Shown: in pieces, positions 26,401-39,400 of the stretch
Layout: every line of letters starts with the position of its first letter
Numbering within the stretch: position 1 is the first letter of the stretch
Assembly (NCBI GenBank): GCA_006937955.1
Contig: SSNP01000080.1
Coordinates: 2,348,439-2,412,438, forward strand
DNA: 64,000 nt
Direction: 5' to 3'
DNA from: Pachypanchax playfairii
Lineage: Eukaryota > Chordata > Actinopteri > Cyprinodontiformes > Aplocheilidae
Notes under the pieces: generated by a model
The model's database searches: none
Told to the model about the DNA's origin: nothing
The model's input: the letters and a program-made list of their open reading frames with translations, nothing else
Translations under genes and position numbers: made by a program

Positions 26401-29400
26401 CACCTTGCAGACAATGAGCATCCTTTGTTTTTTGTTTGGCAGGAATGTGGCAAACCTCCTGTTGCATTTGGCTTTGAGCAAGCCAGCAGGAGCTACACCC
26501 TCCAGGCGTTTGGGGACATGGCCGACTCCTTTAAGTCTGACTACTTCAACATGCCTGTTCATGTGAGCTCAGCTTATGTCTGCTTTGTCAGCATGTTGCA
26601 GCTGTGGTGTTTACATTTACACTTAGTAAATGTTGAGTTTTTTTGTTTTTGCCTTCAGTTCAGCTGCAAAGCAAAGGAGTAGCTTTGCAATACAAGAGTT
26701 GAGAGATCAAATCCAGGGTCAGACAAGTTTCTAAAATGATTGTGTGTAAAAACCCTTAGACCTATCTGTAAGAACCTTGTCGGTTATTTTTGGCATTCAT
26801 TTTGTTTTATATCTGAGGTCATTTTGAAGCAAAATGTTCTTCCAAAACTGACTTCAACCCCAACAGCTTTCACAAGAAACAAAGTTGTACTAGCATCAAC
26901 TGATGTGCACTCAAACTATTTTACTATCAGCTTGCAGATTATCACACAGCTCCTCAAAATGTTAATTAAACGACTTTGAAACAAAGAATTACTTTAAGGA
27001 CTATTTGACAGTATCATCAATGTGTTATCATGTGTCATGACCTTTCACAGAGACACACAGCAGCATCTTTGAGGAGTTTGACAAAAGCAGATTCCTTGTA
27101 CTTCAGAGAATTTTGTCCAACAATTAAATGAATTGACTTTTAGAGGCATTTTTCATACTGCAACAGTGATGATCTAGCTGTTAGTCTTTTATTTGAGATT
27201 AATATGTTTTCTTGATATCTTTAGATGGTTCCTACTGAGTTGGTGGAGAAGGAGTTCTGGCGTCTCGTCAGTACCATTGAGGAAGACGTCATTGTGGAGT
27301 ATGGAGCAGACATCGCCTCCAAGGAGTTTGGGAGTGGTTTTCCTGTGAGGAATGGCAATTTTGAAGTCTCTCCTGAGGATGAGGTGTGTCTGTCGGGGAT
27401 GTGGTTTACCTTTTTACAGACAAAAACATGGTCTTCTTATAATTAGGTGGTTGATTTTACATTAAACAAAACTTGAAAATGCTTGAAATCCATCATTTTT
27501 TCTCCTTTAACCTTATAAAAATACAAGTGATTGTATTTAACAATCTTTTAGCTGGAGAAAAAGAATTGCACCAATAGTTCTCTTATTTCAAATCTCTTAC
27601 TGGATAAGTTATTTTGGGCTGGATGTGAATGTGAGGTTGGAGCAAAATGCTGAGCGCCGTCTCTGACTTGCAGCATTACCTGACCAGTGGCTGGAACCTG
27701 AACATCATGCCGGTGCTGGACGCCTCAGTGCTGACTCACATTACAGCTGACATCTGTGGGATGAAGGTTCCATGGCTGTATGTGGGGATGTGCTTCTCCT
27801 CTTTCTGCTGGCACATTGAAGACCACTGGAGCTACTCCATAAACTATCTTCATTGGTAGCAGATTTTAATGTCACTAATAGCACTTTTAATCCAGTGAAA
27901 TTCTATTTTTAGAGGATGATTAGTGTGTTTTCTTTTCATAGTTTTTAGTTCGATATGTTAAAGGTATTCTAAAACACTTTCTTAATCTGATAAGTCTGTT
28001 ATGTTGAAAGCCAATAAAATGCAAATGTTTGACAACATACAGCTCTCTGCTTACCTTCTTTTCTTTACTAAGATTGTGTCTGATCGTGTGCAGGGGTGAG
28101 CCCAAGACCTGGTACGGAGCTCCTGGTTATGCTGCAGAGCACCTGGAGTCAGTCATGAAGAAATTGGCTCCTGAGCTCTTTGAGTCCCAGCCAGATCTCC
28201 TTCACCAGCTGGTGACCATCATGAATCCCAACACACTGATGAACAATGGAGTCCCGGTAAACCTAAAATGTGACATTATGATGTTTTATTCTGCTACAGA
28301 AAGCACCTTGATTAGTTTCTGCTTTTTAGCCTGAAACAACTACCAAAATCTATTATTTGACATGATTTGTGCCTGTTCCTCTTGTATACATATATTTCTG
28401 TTTTTCTGTAGATCTATCGCACCAACCAGTGTGCAGGTGAGTTTGTCATCACCTTTCCCAGAGCTTACCACAGTGGATTCAACCAGGGTTTCAACTTTGC
28501 TGAAGCTGTCAACTTCTGCACCATGGATTGGGTAAGAAAACCTTTTTATTACATCACCATTACACAGACTGATTCTGATGTGTATCTGTCTTGAAAGAAA
28601 TGTAACATTGTTTTTGTCTTCAAAGTTGTAACCAATTAACAGGAACGTGTGTTTCACAGCTAAAATGTGTCAATAGTATAAAACCTTTTATTTTTCTTTG
28701 AGTTCTCTTATTACATTTTACTCTGAAAGTCTCACTCTGCTACGTATTTTCTGTCAGATGCCTATTGGCCGTGGCTGTGTGGCTCACTATCGGCAGCTGA
28801 GCAGATACTGTGTCTTCTCCCATGATGAGATGGTTTGTAACATGGCCTTAAAAGCAGACACATTGGAAGTGAACCTGGCATCAGTGCTGCTGGAGGACAT
28901 GACCGTCATGATTAAAGAGGAAGAGGAACTTCGAGAAAAGAATAATAAAATGGTGAGTAAGGCTTCAACTTTTCACTAAAATAAGAAACAAACATTGTCT
29001 TCTGAGAGAGTCAGAGAAATGAAGTTGGAAGGTTATATCGATTATCCATGACAGAAGCCTCCTGTTTAGCAGACTTTTTTTTTTATTGTTTGCACAGATG
29101 CCACATTTGGCTCCTCTGTCTCCTCTGCAGCTTTAATAACTAAATCTGTGTCTCCAGGGTGTGGTTCAGTCTCGACAAGTTGATTATGAGGCGCTCCCAG
29201 ATGAGGAGCGACAGTGCTACAAGTGTCGGACCACCTGCTACCTGTCTGGTGTCACTTGCATCTGCAGTCCTGGTAAAATGGCTTGTTTGTACCACGCCCA
29301 GGACCTCTGCTCGTGTCCTCATAGCAACCTCACACTCCAGTGAGTCTCCAGTTACCACAACAACTGAACAGACTCCACTTTTTTACTTTCTACTTAAACA

Positions 29401-32400
29401 ATACTGACATTTAGGGTGTCTTGTTTTTCCATATATGGTTTAAGCAAAGTGCTCTTGAGCTATTGTTAGGCAGGAGAGCTCACATGACCATGGCACTGAT
29501 TGTTCACTGCTTCCACTTGTCTTTTCCTGCAGTTACAAGTTTACCCTGAATCAGTTGTACCCCCTGATGGAAGCAGTGAAGCTGCGAGCAGAGTCGTATA
29601 AAAACTGGTTTCATAGTGTTCAGGACATCGTAGAGAACAAAGGAACCAAGAAAAGAGGTGTGGCTAATGTTTGCAGCTTTGGATTTATTCTTCTTCATTT
29701 AGTGAGTCATTTTAAACATCTAGTTGTGCTAAATGTGTGTTTTTCTTATCAGGTTTGGAAGAGCTTCATAGTTTAGTGGAACAAGCAGAAACGAAGGCGT
29801 TCCCTCCGACCAGCCTCCTGGATCAGCTTCGTACTCTCACCTCTGAGGCCGATAAAGTCGCTGTGATGGCACAGCAGCTTCTCAATGGGAAGAGACAGAC
29901 GAGGTATTAAATACTTTCAGTGTTGATCCATAAGGATTTGTTATGTTTCTTTTTATCAAACTAGAGGTTCATTAATAATTTATTTCAGACTTCAAGGTTT
30001 CAATTTCTAGTTTTCCATTTTAGTAAATTGTGCTGACTCCATTATTCATTTATTGGTTGACCGCTTCTGTTATTATTGTTTGCCAGTTGGTAAAAACAGG
30101 AAACTTTGGGTTTAGATGAACGTTTTCATTTGTTAAAGCTTTGAATGATGCGGCTCATTTGAACTTGTTGCAGGTATCGTTCTGGAGGAGGAAAGTCTCA
30201 GAACCAGAATGAGTTAACTGTAGAAGAGCTGAGGTCATTTGTCCAGCAGCTGGACAACCTGCCATGTAACATCCGACAAGCTCCTTTACTGAAAGTAAAC
30301 AAAACTTTTCATTTTTCCTAAGTCATTTCATTAAAAGTGTTTTCACTTCTCTCTCTCTCTCTCAAACACTCGTCCCTTCTGCGAGCTGTTAGTAAAAGTA
30401 TATCACACGCCTGAACTGATATGAAATGATATGTTTGTTGTGACCTCCAGGACCTGTTGACCCGGGTGGATGACTTCCAGCAGCGCAGCGACCGCCTCCT
30501 TTTTGATGAGTCACCCAGTCCGCAGGAGCTTCAGGACCTGCTGGATGTGAGTCTGGGTCTGGACGTGGAGCTCCCACAGCTGCCTCTGCTGAGGGAGAGA
30601 CTGGAGCAGGCTCGATGGCTGGAGGCCGTGCAGCAGGCCAGCAGCAGGCCCGACACCCTGTGTCTGGACACCATGAGGAGGCTGATAGACCAAGGTGTGG
30701 GCCTGGCCCCTCACAGCTCTGTGGAGAGGGCCATGGCCCGTCTGCAGGAACTGCTGACTGTTTCTGAGCAGTGGGAAGAACGAGTTCTCAGTCTCATGGA
30801 GGCCAGGTAACAATCCTTTTCCTGTAGCTTTAATTGGAGTTTCTATCTTACATTTCATGCAGTTTACTGCTGTGGTTTGTTTTAAAAAATTGTAATGAAG
30901 GATGTTTTTCTCAGGAACAGAACAGAAATTCTTTTACAAATACAGTTTTTGTGGGTTTGGATATTGTCTGCGTTTTTATTCCACCAGTTTTTTTTACATA
31001 TATAATGTGTCTTCATAGGCCGTATCACAGCATTGACACGTTCGATGCTGCTCTGCAAGAAGTAGAGAACATCCCAGCTTTTCTGCCCAACTGTCTGCAG
31101 CTGAAGGACGTCGTCACTAAGGCCAAAAAATGGCTTCATGAAGCAGAAATGCTTCAGGTAAAATTTACTCTCAGCGTTTGATAATTGAACATAATCTATA
31201 GAATCAAAACCTTGTACGTGTTTCTAGGTGGGGGGGCGTATTCCTGTGCTCGACAACCTCTCTGAGCTGGTTCTCAGAGCAGATGGCATCCCCGTGCAGC
31301 TCGAGCCTCTGAGTCGGCTAGAAGCCCTCGTCAGTGACGTTCAGAGCTGGAAGGAGAGCGCAGCTAAAACATTCCTACTGAAAAATTCCCCCCTTTCTCT
31401 CCTTGAGGTAAATTCAGCTTTTAAGTTTGGTTCAATTTAAACCTGCTCTTTAAAAGTGCTTTAAATATTTGGTGTTTTGTTGTTGTTTTTTTCAGGTTCT
31501 CTGCCCAAGATGTGATGTAGGATCTGCACATCAAAAGTATCGACCTAAGAAACTGAAAGAAACTCCACAGCTTGGAAAAAAAGCTTCTACAAAGCTGGAG
31601 TCTGTGTGTGATGTGGAGCGAGCGCTCTCTGAGAGCAAGGACTCTGCCTCTGCTGTAAGTATTACCACATTTATCTACTGCTCTTCTCACATTGTATTCA
31701 GGGCTGAGATGCAGTTGATTGTGGACAAACTTTAAACCCACCTGGATAAAGAGTATTTTTCTTAAAAGCTGACTCAAAACTCTGTTTGATTAAATGAACC
31801 TTGGGACTTTAAATTCCCCTACAGAGGTTCTGAGTGAAGCATATTTTGGGTCAGACAGTTTTAATAAATTTTAACTCGATCTGATCTCTCCACAGATGAC
31901 GACTCTTTTTGAGGTTCAGCAGAGGGAGATGGAGATCTTATTGGCTCTCAGGGCTTCAAACGAGTCCAAACTTTTATCTACTGAAAACTCCTGTGCACTT
32001 AGTGTTTGTGTTTGTCAGAAGGGCCCTTCAGGTGCCATGGTTCAGTGTGAGCTCTGTCGAGACATTTTTCACCAGGACTGTGTCACATCAGCTGTGGACC
32101 TGGAGTACGGCCAAGCCTGGCTTTGCCCACTTTGCCAGCGATCGCAGAAACCTCCTCTGGATAAGGTCCTGCCGTTGTTGGCCTCGCTGCAGAGGATTCG
32201 GATTCGCCTGCCAGAAGGCGACGCCTTGCGCTTCCTCATTGAGAGGACAGTGCGATGGCAGCACAAAGTCCAACAGGCATGTGCAGACGGAGTTCTTGAG
32301 AGGGTGTCGGCGATGGTAAAAAGAGTTTGACCTGACATTTATGGGTTTTTATTCCAGAGTGTAATTGATTTTTCTATTTCAGGGGAAAGTTGGGCATAGA

Positions 32401-34185
32401 ATGTCTTCATATCTGACTCAGGAAATAAACGGTTCATCATTTTCTACAGAGCATCAGTCACTTCCGCTCCAAGGTTGGTTTTAAAGTCCTTTTTGTGAGA
32501 ACTTTTTGAATTTTATTTTTTACTCTAAACCTTTGACCTCTCTTTTTGTGGTATCTGTCTCAGGACTTGGTCCTGAGCTGGAGGAGCTCATGATGGAGGG
32601 GTTCCTGCTGCAGGTCACCCTGCCTGAGACCGAGCAGCTGTACAGATATCTGCTGTACAAACTCGTCCCTCTGCCATCACACAGCACCCTCTATGGGAAT
32701 GGCACAGAACAGTCTCATAGAGGAAGTCCTCAGCACAACAAGGTGAAGATCAAGTCAGCTTAACACCTCAACTTCCTGTTACTTTATTCTTTTAGCAGTA
32801 AAAAATAGTGAGATCACATGGACAGTTTCACTTCCCTTCAGAGGCCGGAGAGCTTGAAGATCGTGTGTAGAACTTTTCTTATGTTTACCTGCGATTAGTC
32901 ATTTTATTCTAAATGAACACCATTATTGTGGGCGGGACTTTCAGCCCCTCGTCTCTGGTGTGCATGGCAGCACATGTAAATGGGATCTCCCTGCTTCACG
33001 TCTCAACAGCAGAACGCAGCAAAGCCATCTGTGATCTGGATCTGGAAGTCCTGCAGTATCTTAGCTTTGTAATTCTCCACCAACATTAGACAAGCCTCCC
33101 AGTTTGACTGCTGGATCTCCAGCCTGTACTTGGTTCAGATATTGTAGCTGGAATCAAGATTCATCAGACCAGGCAACATATTTCTAGTTTGTCCAGTTTT
33201 GCTGAGCCTGTTTGACCTGCAGTCTCTCTTTGTTAGCTGACAGCTGTTCCACCCGGTTTGCTGAAGTCCAGCCATTCCAATGTGATGGTTTTCTATTACC
33301 CTGAACCAGTCTGTACATTCTCCTGATACATCAACAAGACATTTTTATCCACGCAGCTGCTGATCACATGATATTCATTTTTTTAATAGACCATTCTGTA
33401 TTTCACAGATGGTTGTGTGTTAATCCCAGTTGATCAGTGGTTTCTCAAGTCGACCGACCTCACAATGTCTACATGCCTAAATGCACTGAGCTGCTTTCAT
33501 GTGATTGGCTGATTCTCTATTTGTGTTAATAACCAATTCAACAGGTGGATCTAATAAAATGACTGGTGTGTGTACATAAATATATACATGTGTAAATATT
33601 TATGTACACACACTTGTATTTAAATATGTTTAAATGCAATAGACAGTTGAAATGTAACTTAAAAGCATGTTTAACATAATTTGTCTTTTAGAACGGCGGG
33701 TCGAGTCCGAAGAAGGAGTCTCTGAACAGGCAACACAAGAGGAGTAAACGGCGTAAAGACAGTTCCGACTCGCAGCACAGTGAGAAGGCCAAGAAGTCTC
33801 GCAAGAAAAGACCCAAGAAGAGCAAAGAAAGGAGTGAAGAATCGAAGAGGACGTGTTCCCCCTCTCACACAGTATCTGATCCTGCTCTTTCAGATTCGGA
33901 GGAGGACTTTTCACTGTGTGCAGCACCATGGTGCAGAGAGCCCGAGGGCGACGAGGTACTTCCTCTCAGTCTAAGTTTACTTCATCTGGAGTTTTTAGCT
34001 GTGCTGTGTTCATAGTTACAGTTTAATTAACTCACATGTCATTTCAGGTAAACTGGGTCCAGTGTGACGGCAGCTGTAATCAGTGGTTCCACCAGATCTG
34101 TGTTGGACTTTCTGCTGAGCGAGCAGAGAAAGAGGACTATATCTGCATAAGCTGCACACAGCCAGACTACGACAGAGGAGAGTAA
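20466..34185 (+). CDS. kdm5b: Lysine-specific demethylase 5B (JARID1B/PLU-1)
   Basis: Twenty-seven exons join in frame to 1,481 residues (human 1,544): 20466-20618, 23624-23701, 24025-24147, 24256-24426, 24807-24932, 25752-25836, 25936-26042, 26163-26321, 26443-26562, 27225-27383, 27674-27855, 28094-28256, 28412-28531, 28758-28952, 29158-29339, 29533-29657, 29753-29903, 30174-30294, 30451-30806, 31019-31157, 31228-31407, 31496-31654, 31896-32315, 32383-32473, 32564-32742, 33692-33955, 34048-34185. Domains in order: JmjN (from PECPVFEPSWEEF), ARID (about 77-175), PHD1 (about 285-334, CDGCDDSYHIFC), JmjC, C5HC2 zinc finger (from about 667), PLU-1 helices, PHD2 (about 1,150-1,200) and PHD3 at the C-terminus. 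JmjC iron ligands His474, Glu476 and His562 are intact. It removes di- and trimethyl marks from H3K4 using 2-oxoglutarate in the nucleus. The a/b paralogue is undetermined. Confidence 0.96.
32990..33575 (-). mobile_element. Decayed Tc1/mariner transposon relic in a kdm5b intron
   Basis: The intron before kdm5b exon 26 contains segments that match, in reverse, the transposase region of common fish Tc1-like elements. One is catcagaccaggcaacat at about 33160, another is ttccacccggtttgctg at about 33250, and a third is gaaccagtctgtacattctc near 33305. Near 33500 come catgtgattggctgatt and the terminal-repeat-like block caggtggatctaataaa. The transposase would read on the minus strand but has no intact open frame. 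The left edge is approximate. Confidence 0.75.
33566..33613. repeat. Perfect 18-bp inverted repeat (hairpin)
   Basis: The arm gtgtgtgtacataaatat at 33566-33583 is exactly reverse-complementary to 33596-33613. A 12-base loop separates the arms. It abuts the right end of the Tc1 relic and lies 78 bases before kdm5b exon 26. It is composed of TG and AT-rich sequence, so a simple-repeat origin is likely. Confidence 0.85.
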
Positions 34186-36240
34186 AGACCAAAAAGAGAT
34201 ACTGAAGGATAAGAAGTCATGTTTTTAATAAGCTGCAGCACTTAAATGCACACTGTGGCTTCTCCTTTTTACCTTCTGGCTTGCCCTCAGTGAACATGGT
34301 GCTATTTCCTTTTTCCCCCAGAATTACTGAAGATTCTGTCACTGTTTTTGTCACTCGGCTGGTTTTTCAGCTAATCAACTAATCCTTTATGAAACTTTCC
34401 AAGACTGGATGCGGATGTGGTTTAAGAAAAACCAACAGCGCAGGGATTTTTTCAACCAAAAAATGTCAGTTTGACATTTCATAGCTGTTTTTCTCCGACA
34501 TGCATCTGAACAATGTGAAACTTATCTTTCTCTTGTAGAGTAAATATTATTTATCTGAGCAATAGCTGAGCAGATTAATTCAGGTTCAGTTTTCACCTGA
34601 GCTATATTTGTGTGTAGAAATACTTTGATAAGTTGCCTTCCTGAAGTAAAAACCCTGAAGAACTCACCTCATGAACCCTGTAATGTTCCACAGTACAGTC
34701 AAAATTTGTGTGCGCCTCCAAACAAACAGTTCTGTGACCCCACACGTGCAAATGTTAACACCTGATTAGTTCACTGGCTTTGGTATGAAGTTACATTTCC
34801 ATTCTGCGCTGTCTGCGGAGGAAGCTGAAAGTTCTGCATCTCTTGTTTCTGGCTGTGAATGAGACTAGATTATATTGATAAAGTTAGAATGAACAGCCCG
34901 ACATCAAAGGAATGTACATTTTAGTTTTTGGGTGAATTTTCCCGCTAAGGTTGAGGTTGAACATATTGTGTTGGATTTAGATTTCAGATGGACTGTGTGA
35001 TTTATTTGCCACGGGTATATAACCTTTTTCTTGCTCCTTTTGGATAAATAATATAATTCATATGTTGCAGTTTGCATTAATAAATAAAATGTTTGTTCCC
35101 ATATATCTGGACTCTTCAATCTTCTTGAAGCAGGTTGGATTTTACAGGTTTCTTTTTGTTTTTACAGTCTCCTGCAGATTTTCTGTGGGTCAGTTTTAAT
35201 GTGTTTGCATCACTGTTGATTTGACACTGATCCTTAAATTATCTTTGTTACAGTGATTCCATAAAGCTTCATACATTTCACATGTCTTGTAATTTACATA
35301 TCGTGACAATGTTTCAGGAAAAAAAAACAAAAAACAACCCTGCAGGTAAAGAACAAATGAATTCTTCAACCATTTTTAGTTTCGTCAACATTAACCAGGA
35401 ACCTGATCTGACTCGTGTATTTCTGGAGAAATGCAACCTCGAACTTTTGATTCATCACTCATTCTAAACCTTGATTTAAAAACAATAACCTCGACATGAC
35501 AAAAACGTACAGGACATATTTTTGAAAACAGAGTTTTGTGATTGGTAGAAGTGTGTAAACCTATAAATTGAATACTTTATCAGAGTAATTGGGATTCATG
35601 TGTGTTTGAGCAGGATTAGTACTTTTATTCAATCTGACTAGATGTTGGCAGAAGATTTAAGGAGACCGAAAACTTGTGAGGACCTTAAAAAGTAGGTTAA
35701 GCTCAGGATGAATATCTTTACAAAACCATATCTGTAAACTGGACTCAGTATAAAGGACCAGATTAAGGACCACTGTTATCAACCAACAGGGATCAGTTTG
35801 ACCAGCAGAGGGTAATACATTCAGGATAACTTCAAAGAAACCAAAGACAGGATAAAATATGAAGAGTTTCAAGTATTAACACATAAAAATAACAATTTAT
35901 TTCCAAGTAATTGATTTCCGTCACGTTTCTTTACAAAACAAACTTTTCTCACTTCCATCTGCTTATGTTGGCTTTTTTATGTCTCCTAGGCAGGTGTATC
36001 TTGATACTGTATCCTGGTCATTTACAGACTTCTGGGTTGTCCACTTTCATGTCTTCCACATTTATATCAAGGTTATATACAGACACATTTTCATAGACGC
36101 TAAAAAAATCATACTTTGTGTTGATACTTTTATACTATAACTTTAGCATTATTAAATGCCAAGATTTCACTTTGATTTATACTGTAATAGTAATCCGACT
36201 GACTCAAATTGTGTCAGCAGTGCCTGACAGTCTGTACTCG
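34186..36240. other. kdm5b 3' UTR and kdm5b-nelfcd spacer
   Basis: The kdm5b 3' UTR appears to run about 0.9 kb, to overlapping AATAAA signals at 35079-35088. The remaining 1.1 kb is AT-rich intergenic sequence with no gene recognised. The synteny break between the 1q32-like and 20q13-like gene blocks falls here. Confidence 0.6.
35079..35088 (+). terminator. Overlapping polyadenylation signals, probably kdm5b
   Basis: Two overlapping AATAAA hexamers (35079-35084 and 35083-35088) are followed by tgtttgttccc, a GU-rich element of the kind used by the cleavage machinery. Confidence 0.6.
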
Positions 36241-36244
36241 GGGA

Positions 36245-36409
36245 ACGATGAGCTCGTGAAGTTCTTCGCCATTTTCCTCCTTGTTGTTGTTGTTGTTAGC
36301 TCACGAGCTGAGAAGACTAGCCTGTGGGGTTAAAACACGTATCTGCAACATTTTAAAATTACAGCTAAGTTACTGGAGCTAATTCGGCGTATCCTTTCTT
36401 CCCGTCATC
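36245..36409 (+). promoter_or_regulatory. Probable nelfcd promoter and 5' UTR
   Basis: The sequence cgccattttc near 36267-36276 is a YY1-type motif, frequent near the starts of TATA-less housekeeping genes. It is bracketed by an inverted repeat, gagctcgtga near 36250 and tcacgagct near 36300. A GTT trinucleotide run lies between the arms. No TATA box is evident at the expected spacing. The assignment is inferred from position. Confidence 0.4.
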
Positions 36410-39400
36410 ATGGACGAGGAGTATTACGCAAGTGCAGGAGACTGGGAAGGCTCGGACACGGGTCCTCTGGTGAGACTTGTTGCTGAGAGACGCTCGGAGC
36501 TAGCCAATAGCTTAGCTTCAGTGAAGCTACATGCTAATCAGCCGCGCATCTAGTAAACTTTAACACCTTTGACTTTACCAGAATTCTAATATATTTGAAT
36601 GTTCTCATCTAGAAATAGGAATTATTTTACATGTAGGCAACATGGTATTAAAATGCTCACGCGTAAGTTGATTGGACGGATTCATTATGTTTAATATCCA
36701 GAACTGCTCATTCAGTTCGAGTTTAGAAATAATTTGTTCAATCATATTCAGCAACCAAATAATAACAAGACTGTGCATGTAATAACAGTACATTTAAAGG
36801 TGTGTTTTAGTGTCCTAATATCTGCATTAAGCTTCTCTTTATGTTTACGCTGTAAAACTCCCAGACCTCTTTAGAAATATCAGTGTGTGTTTATTTTACT
36901 AATTCAGATATTTGGTTCCCACAACTAAAACGTGAATCTTTCAGGAGGATTATGATGAGGGAGAAAGTGATAGTAAAATCCAGGAGGACTGTCTGCAGAA
37001 GTTTTCCAGCAGGGATTACATCATGGAGCCTGCAATATTTAACACACTCAAAAGGTCAAGTTTTATTCCAAAGTACAAAATACTAATTCAGATTTCTGCA
37101 TTTACTATTTCTGGAAGATCAGCAGAGTGTTTGAAATCTACAGATGAATGGTGAATTAGGTGAATGTTGTTGTTGCAGGTATTTCCAAGCAGGTGGTTCT
37201 CCTGAACACGTCATCCAGCTCCTGTCTGAAAACTACTCTGCTGTGGCTCAGACCGTTAATCTTCTTGCTGAGTGGCTCATCCAGATGGGTCAGTAACAGA
37301 AGGTTCATTGATAGTATTTGTTTCTGGAAGACTTCATCTTGTGTTTGTTGTGTTCTGCAGGTGTAGAACCTGCTCAGGTCCAAGAGCGAGTAGAAAACCA
37401 CCTCAAAAGTCTCCTCATAAAGCACTTCGACCCCCAGAAAGCAGACTCTATCTTCACAGTCGAGGGAGAGGTGAGATTTTTGAACACGCCAGAAATATTA
37501 CAAAGATGTTTCCGACGTATTTTACATCAGCGATTCCCGTCAGATAAGCATAACGTGTGTGTTTTTAGACCCCTGCCTGGCTGGAGCAGATGATAGCACA
37601 CACAACATGGAGGGATCTCTTCTATAAGCTGGCAGAGGCTCATCCCGACTGTCTGATGCTCAACTTCACTGTTAAGGTAAAGTACTTTGAATCAGTAGCA
37701 GCATTTATAGCTGCACCTGCAGCACGTGCAGTTTTATAATTTCCCTGACAGGATTTATAAAGATGTGGATCTTTTTAAGATACATTCCTTTCTGTTGAAT
37801 CTTTTAGGAGGTTGTTTGGGCTAATAAAAGAGAATTTACTGATTAAATAGTTGAATTAAAGAACCTTATTTTAAGGTTGTTTTTTTTTTTGCTTGTGTGT
37901 GTTCAGCTTATTTCTGATGCTGGTTACCAAGGAGAGATCACCAGTGTTTCCACAGCGTGTCAGCAGCTAGAGGTTTTCTCCCGAGTCCTGAGGACGTCTT
38001 TAGCCACGTTGCTGGATGGAGGAGAAGAAAACTTGGAAAAGAATCTGCCAGAATTTGCTGTGAGTGCTCCTTCTGTTATATAATTGTTTATTTTGAAGAC
38101 TTTTAGAACATTTGACGATTATATCTTCCTGTTTTCTTTTCTCACTTCATCCCATTTACAAACAAAAACAGACGATCAAGATACATGACTCCAACTCTGC
38201 AGAAATTATTAACAAAACATTAGTTTTACCCTGAGATCAGCGCATATGATAAATATAAATATAATACATTTTATTTAGAATAAATCAGCTCCACCATGCA
38301 CACTATTGTGTTAGTATTTTGGAGAGCTATTTTAAAGTAAGTAAAAACACTTTTTAATATATCTGGTATCACATTTAAATGGTGTTTACTGTATCTTATT
38401 TCATTTACTAACGTAAAAGATTTTGAATACTTATTTTCTAATGATTGTTCCTGTGTTTTAAAAAAACATTTGTATTAAAGGTAATTTTGTACTTGATTGT
38501 TTCCTCTTATCTCTGTTAGAAAATGGTGTGTCATGGTGAGCACACGTACCTGTTTGCACAGGCCATGATGTCCATCCTCGCTCAGGAGGAACAGGGCGGA
38601 TCAGCTGTTCGTAGGATCAGTCAGGAAGTGCAAAAGTCTGCACACGAGAGGTACCGATCAGTTCATCCAGAACATATTACACTGACTGTTCATCCTCCTC
38701 GTTTAACTGTTCCAGTACATATAACTGTATGAAATGATAAATGATGTGATGGAAAACAAACTACCTGCTCTGTAAATAAAACCATCAACAGCTTGTTTTT
38801 ACTGTGAACAGACTGTTTTCCTGTTTGTCAGTATCAACGCTGTGGTTTTGGTTTCTATCACAGGGGTCATGATGCCAGTCAGATAACTCTGGCGCTCGGT
38901 ACGGCAGCAGCCTACCCTCGAGCCTGCCAGGCGCTTGGTGCCATGTTGTCTAAAGGAGCCCTGAATCCTGCTGACATTACAGTTCTCTTCAAGATGTTTA
39001 GCAGCATGGACCCTCCTCCTGTAGAGCTGGTGAAGAAACTCCTGGTTTTGGTTTATATCTACTGTATCCTTCTAAAGTTGGTGCTAATTGAAACTTCTGT
39101 GTTCCTTGTCTTCAGATCCGAGTCCCCGCCTTCCTGGACCTGTTTATGCAGTCGCTTTTTAAACCAGGCTCAAAGATTAACCAGGACCACAAGCACAAAT
39201 ACATCCACATCTTGGCCTACGCTGCCAGCGTGGTGGAGACGTGGAAAAAGGTACCGATTCTCCTGGAAATGTCTAGAAATGGTCTGAAAGCTGCTGTTTT
39301 CCAAAATGTCTTTTTATTTACTTTCGGTCTTAATACCAGAACAAACGAGTCAACATCAATAAAGATGAGTTGAAATCAACCTCCAAAGCCATAGAGACGG

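Noticed and set aside
28340..28657. 105-codon minus-strand frame over kdm5b exon 13
   Set aside because: It is antisense to a JmjC-coding exon and has no similarity of its own.
31909..32319. 136-codon alternative frame across kdm5b exon 23
   Set aside because: It overlaps the true frame, which encodes PHD2 and is supported by strong conservation and splice sites. The alternative is a frame shadow.
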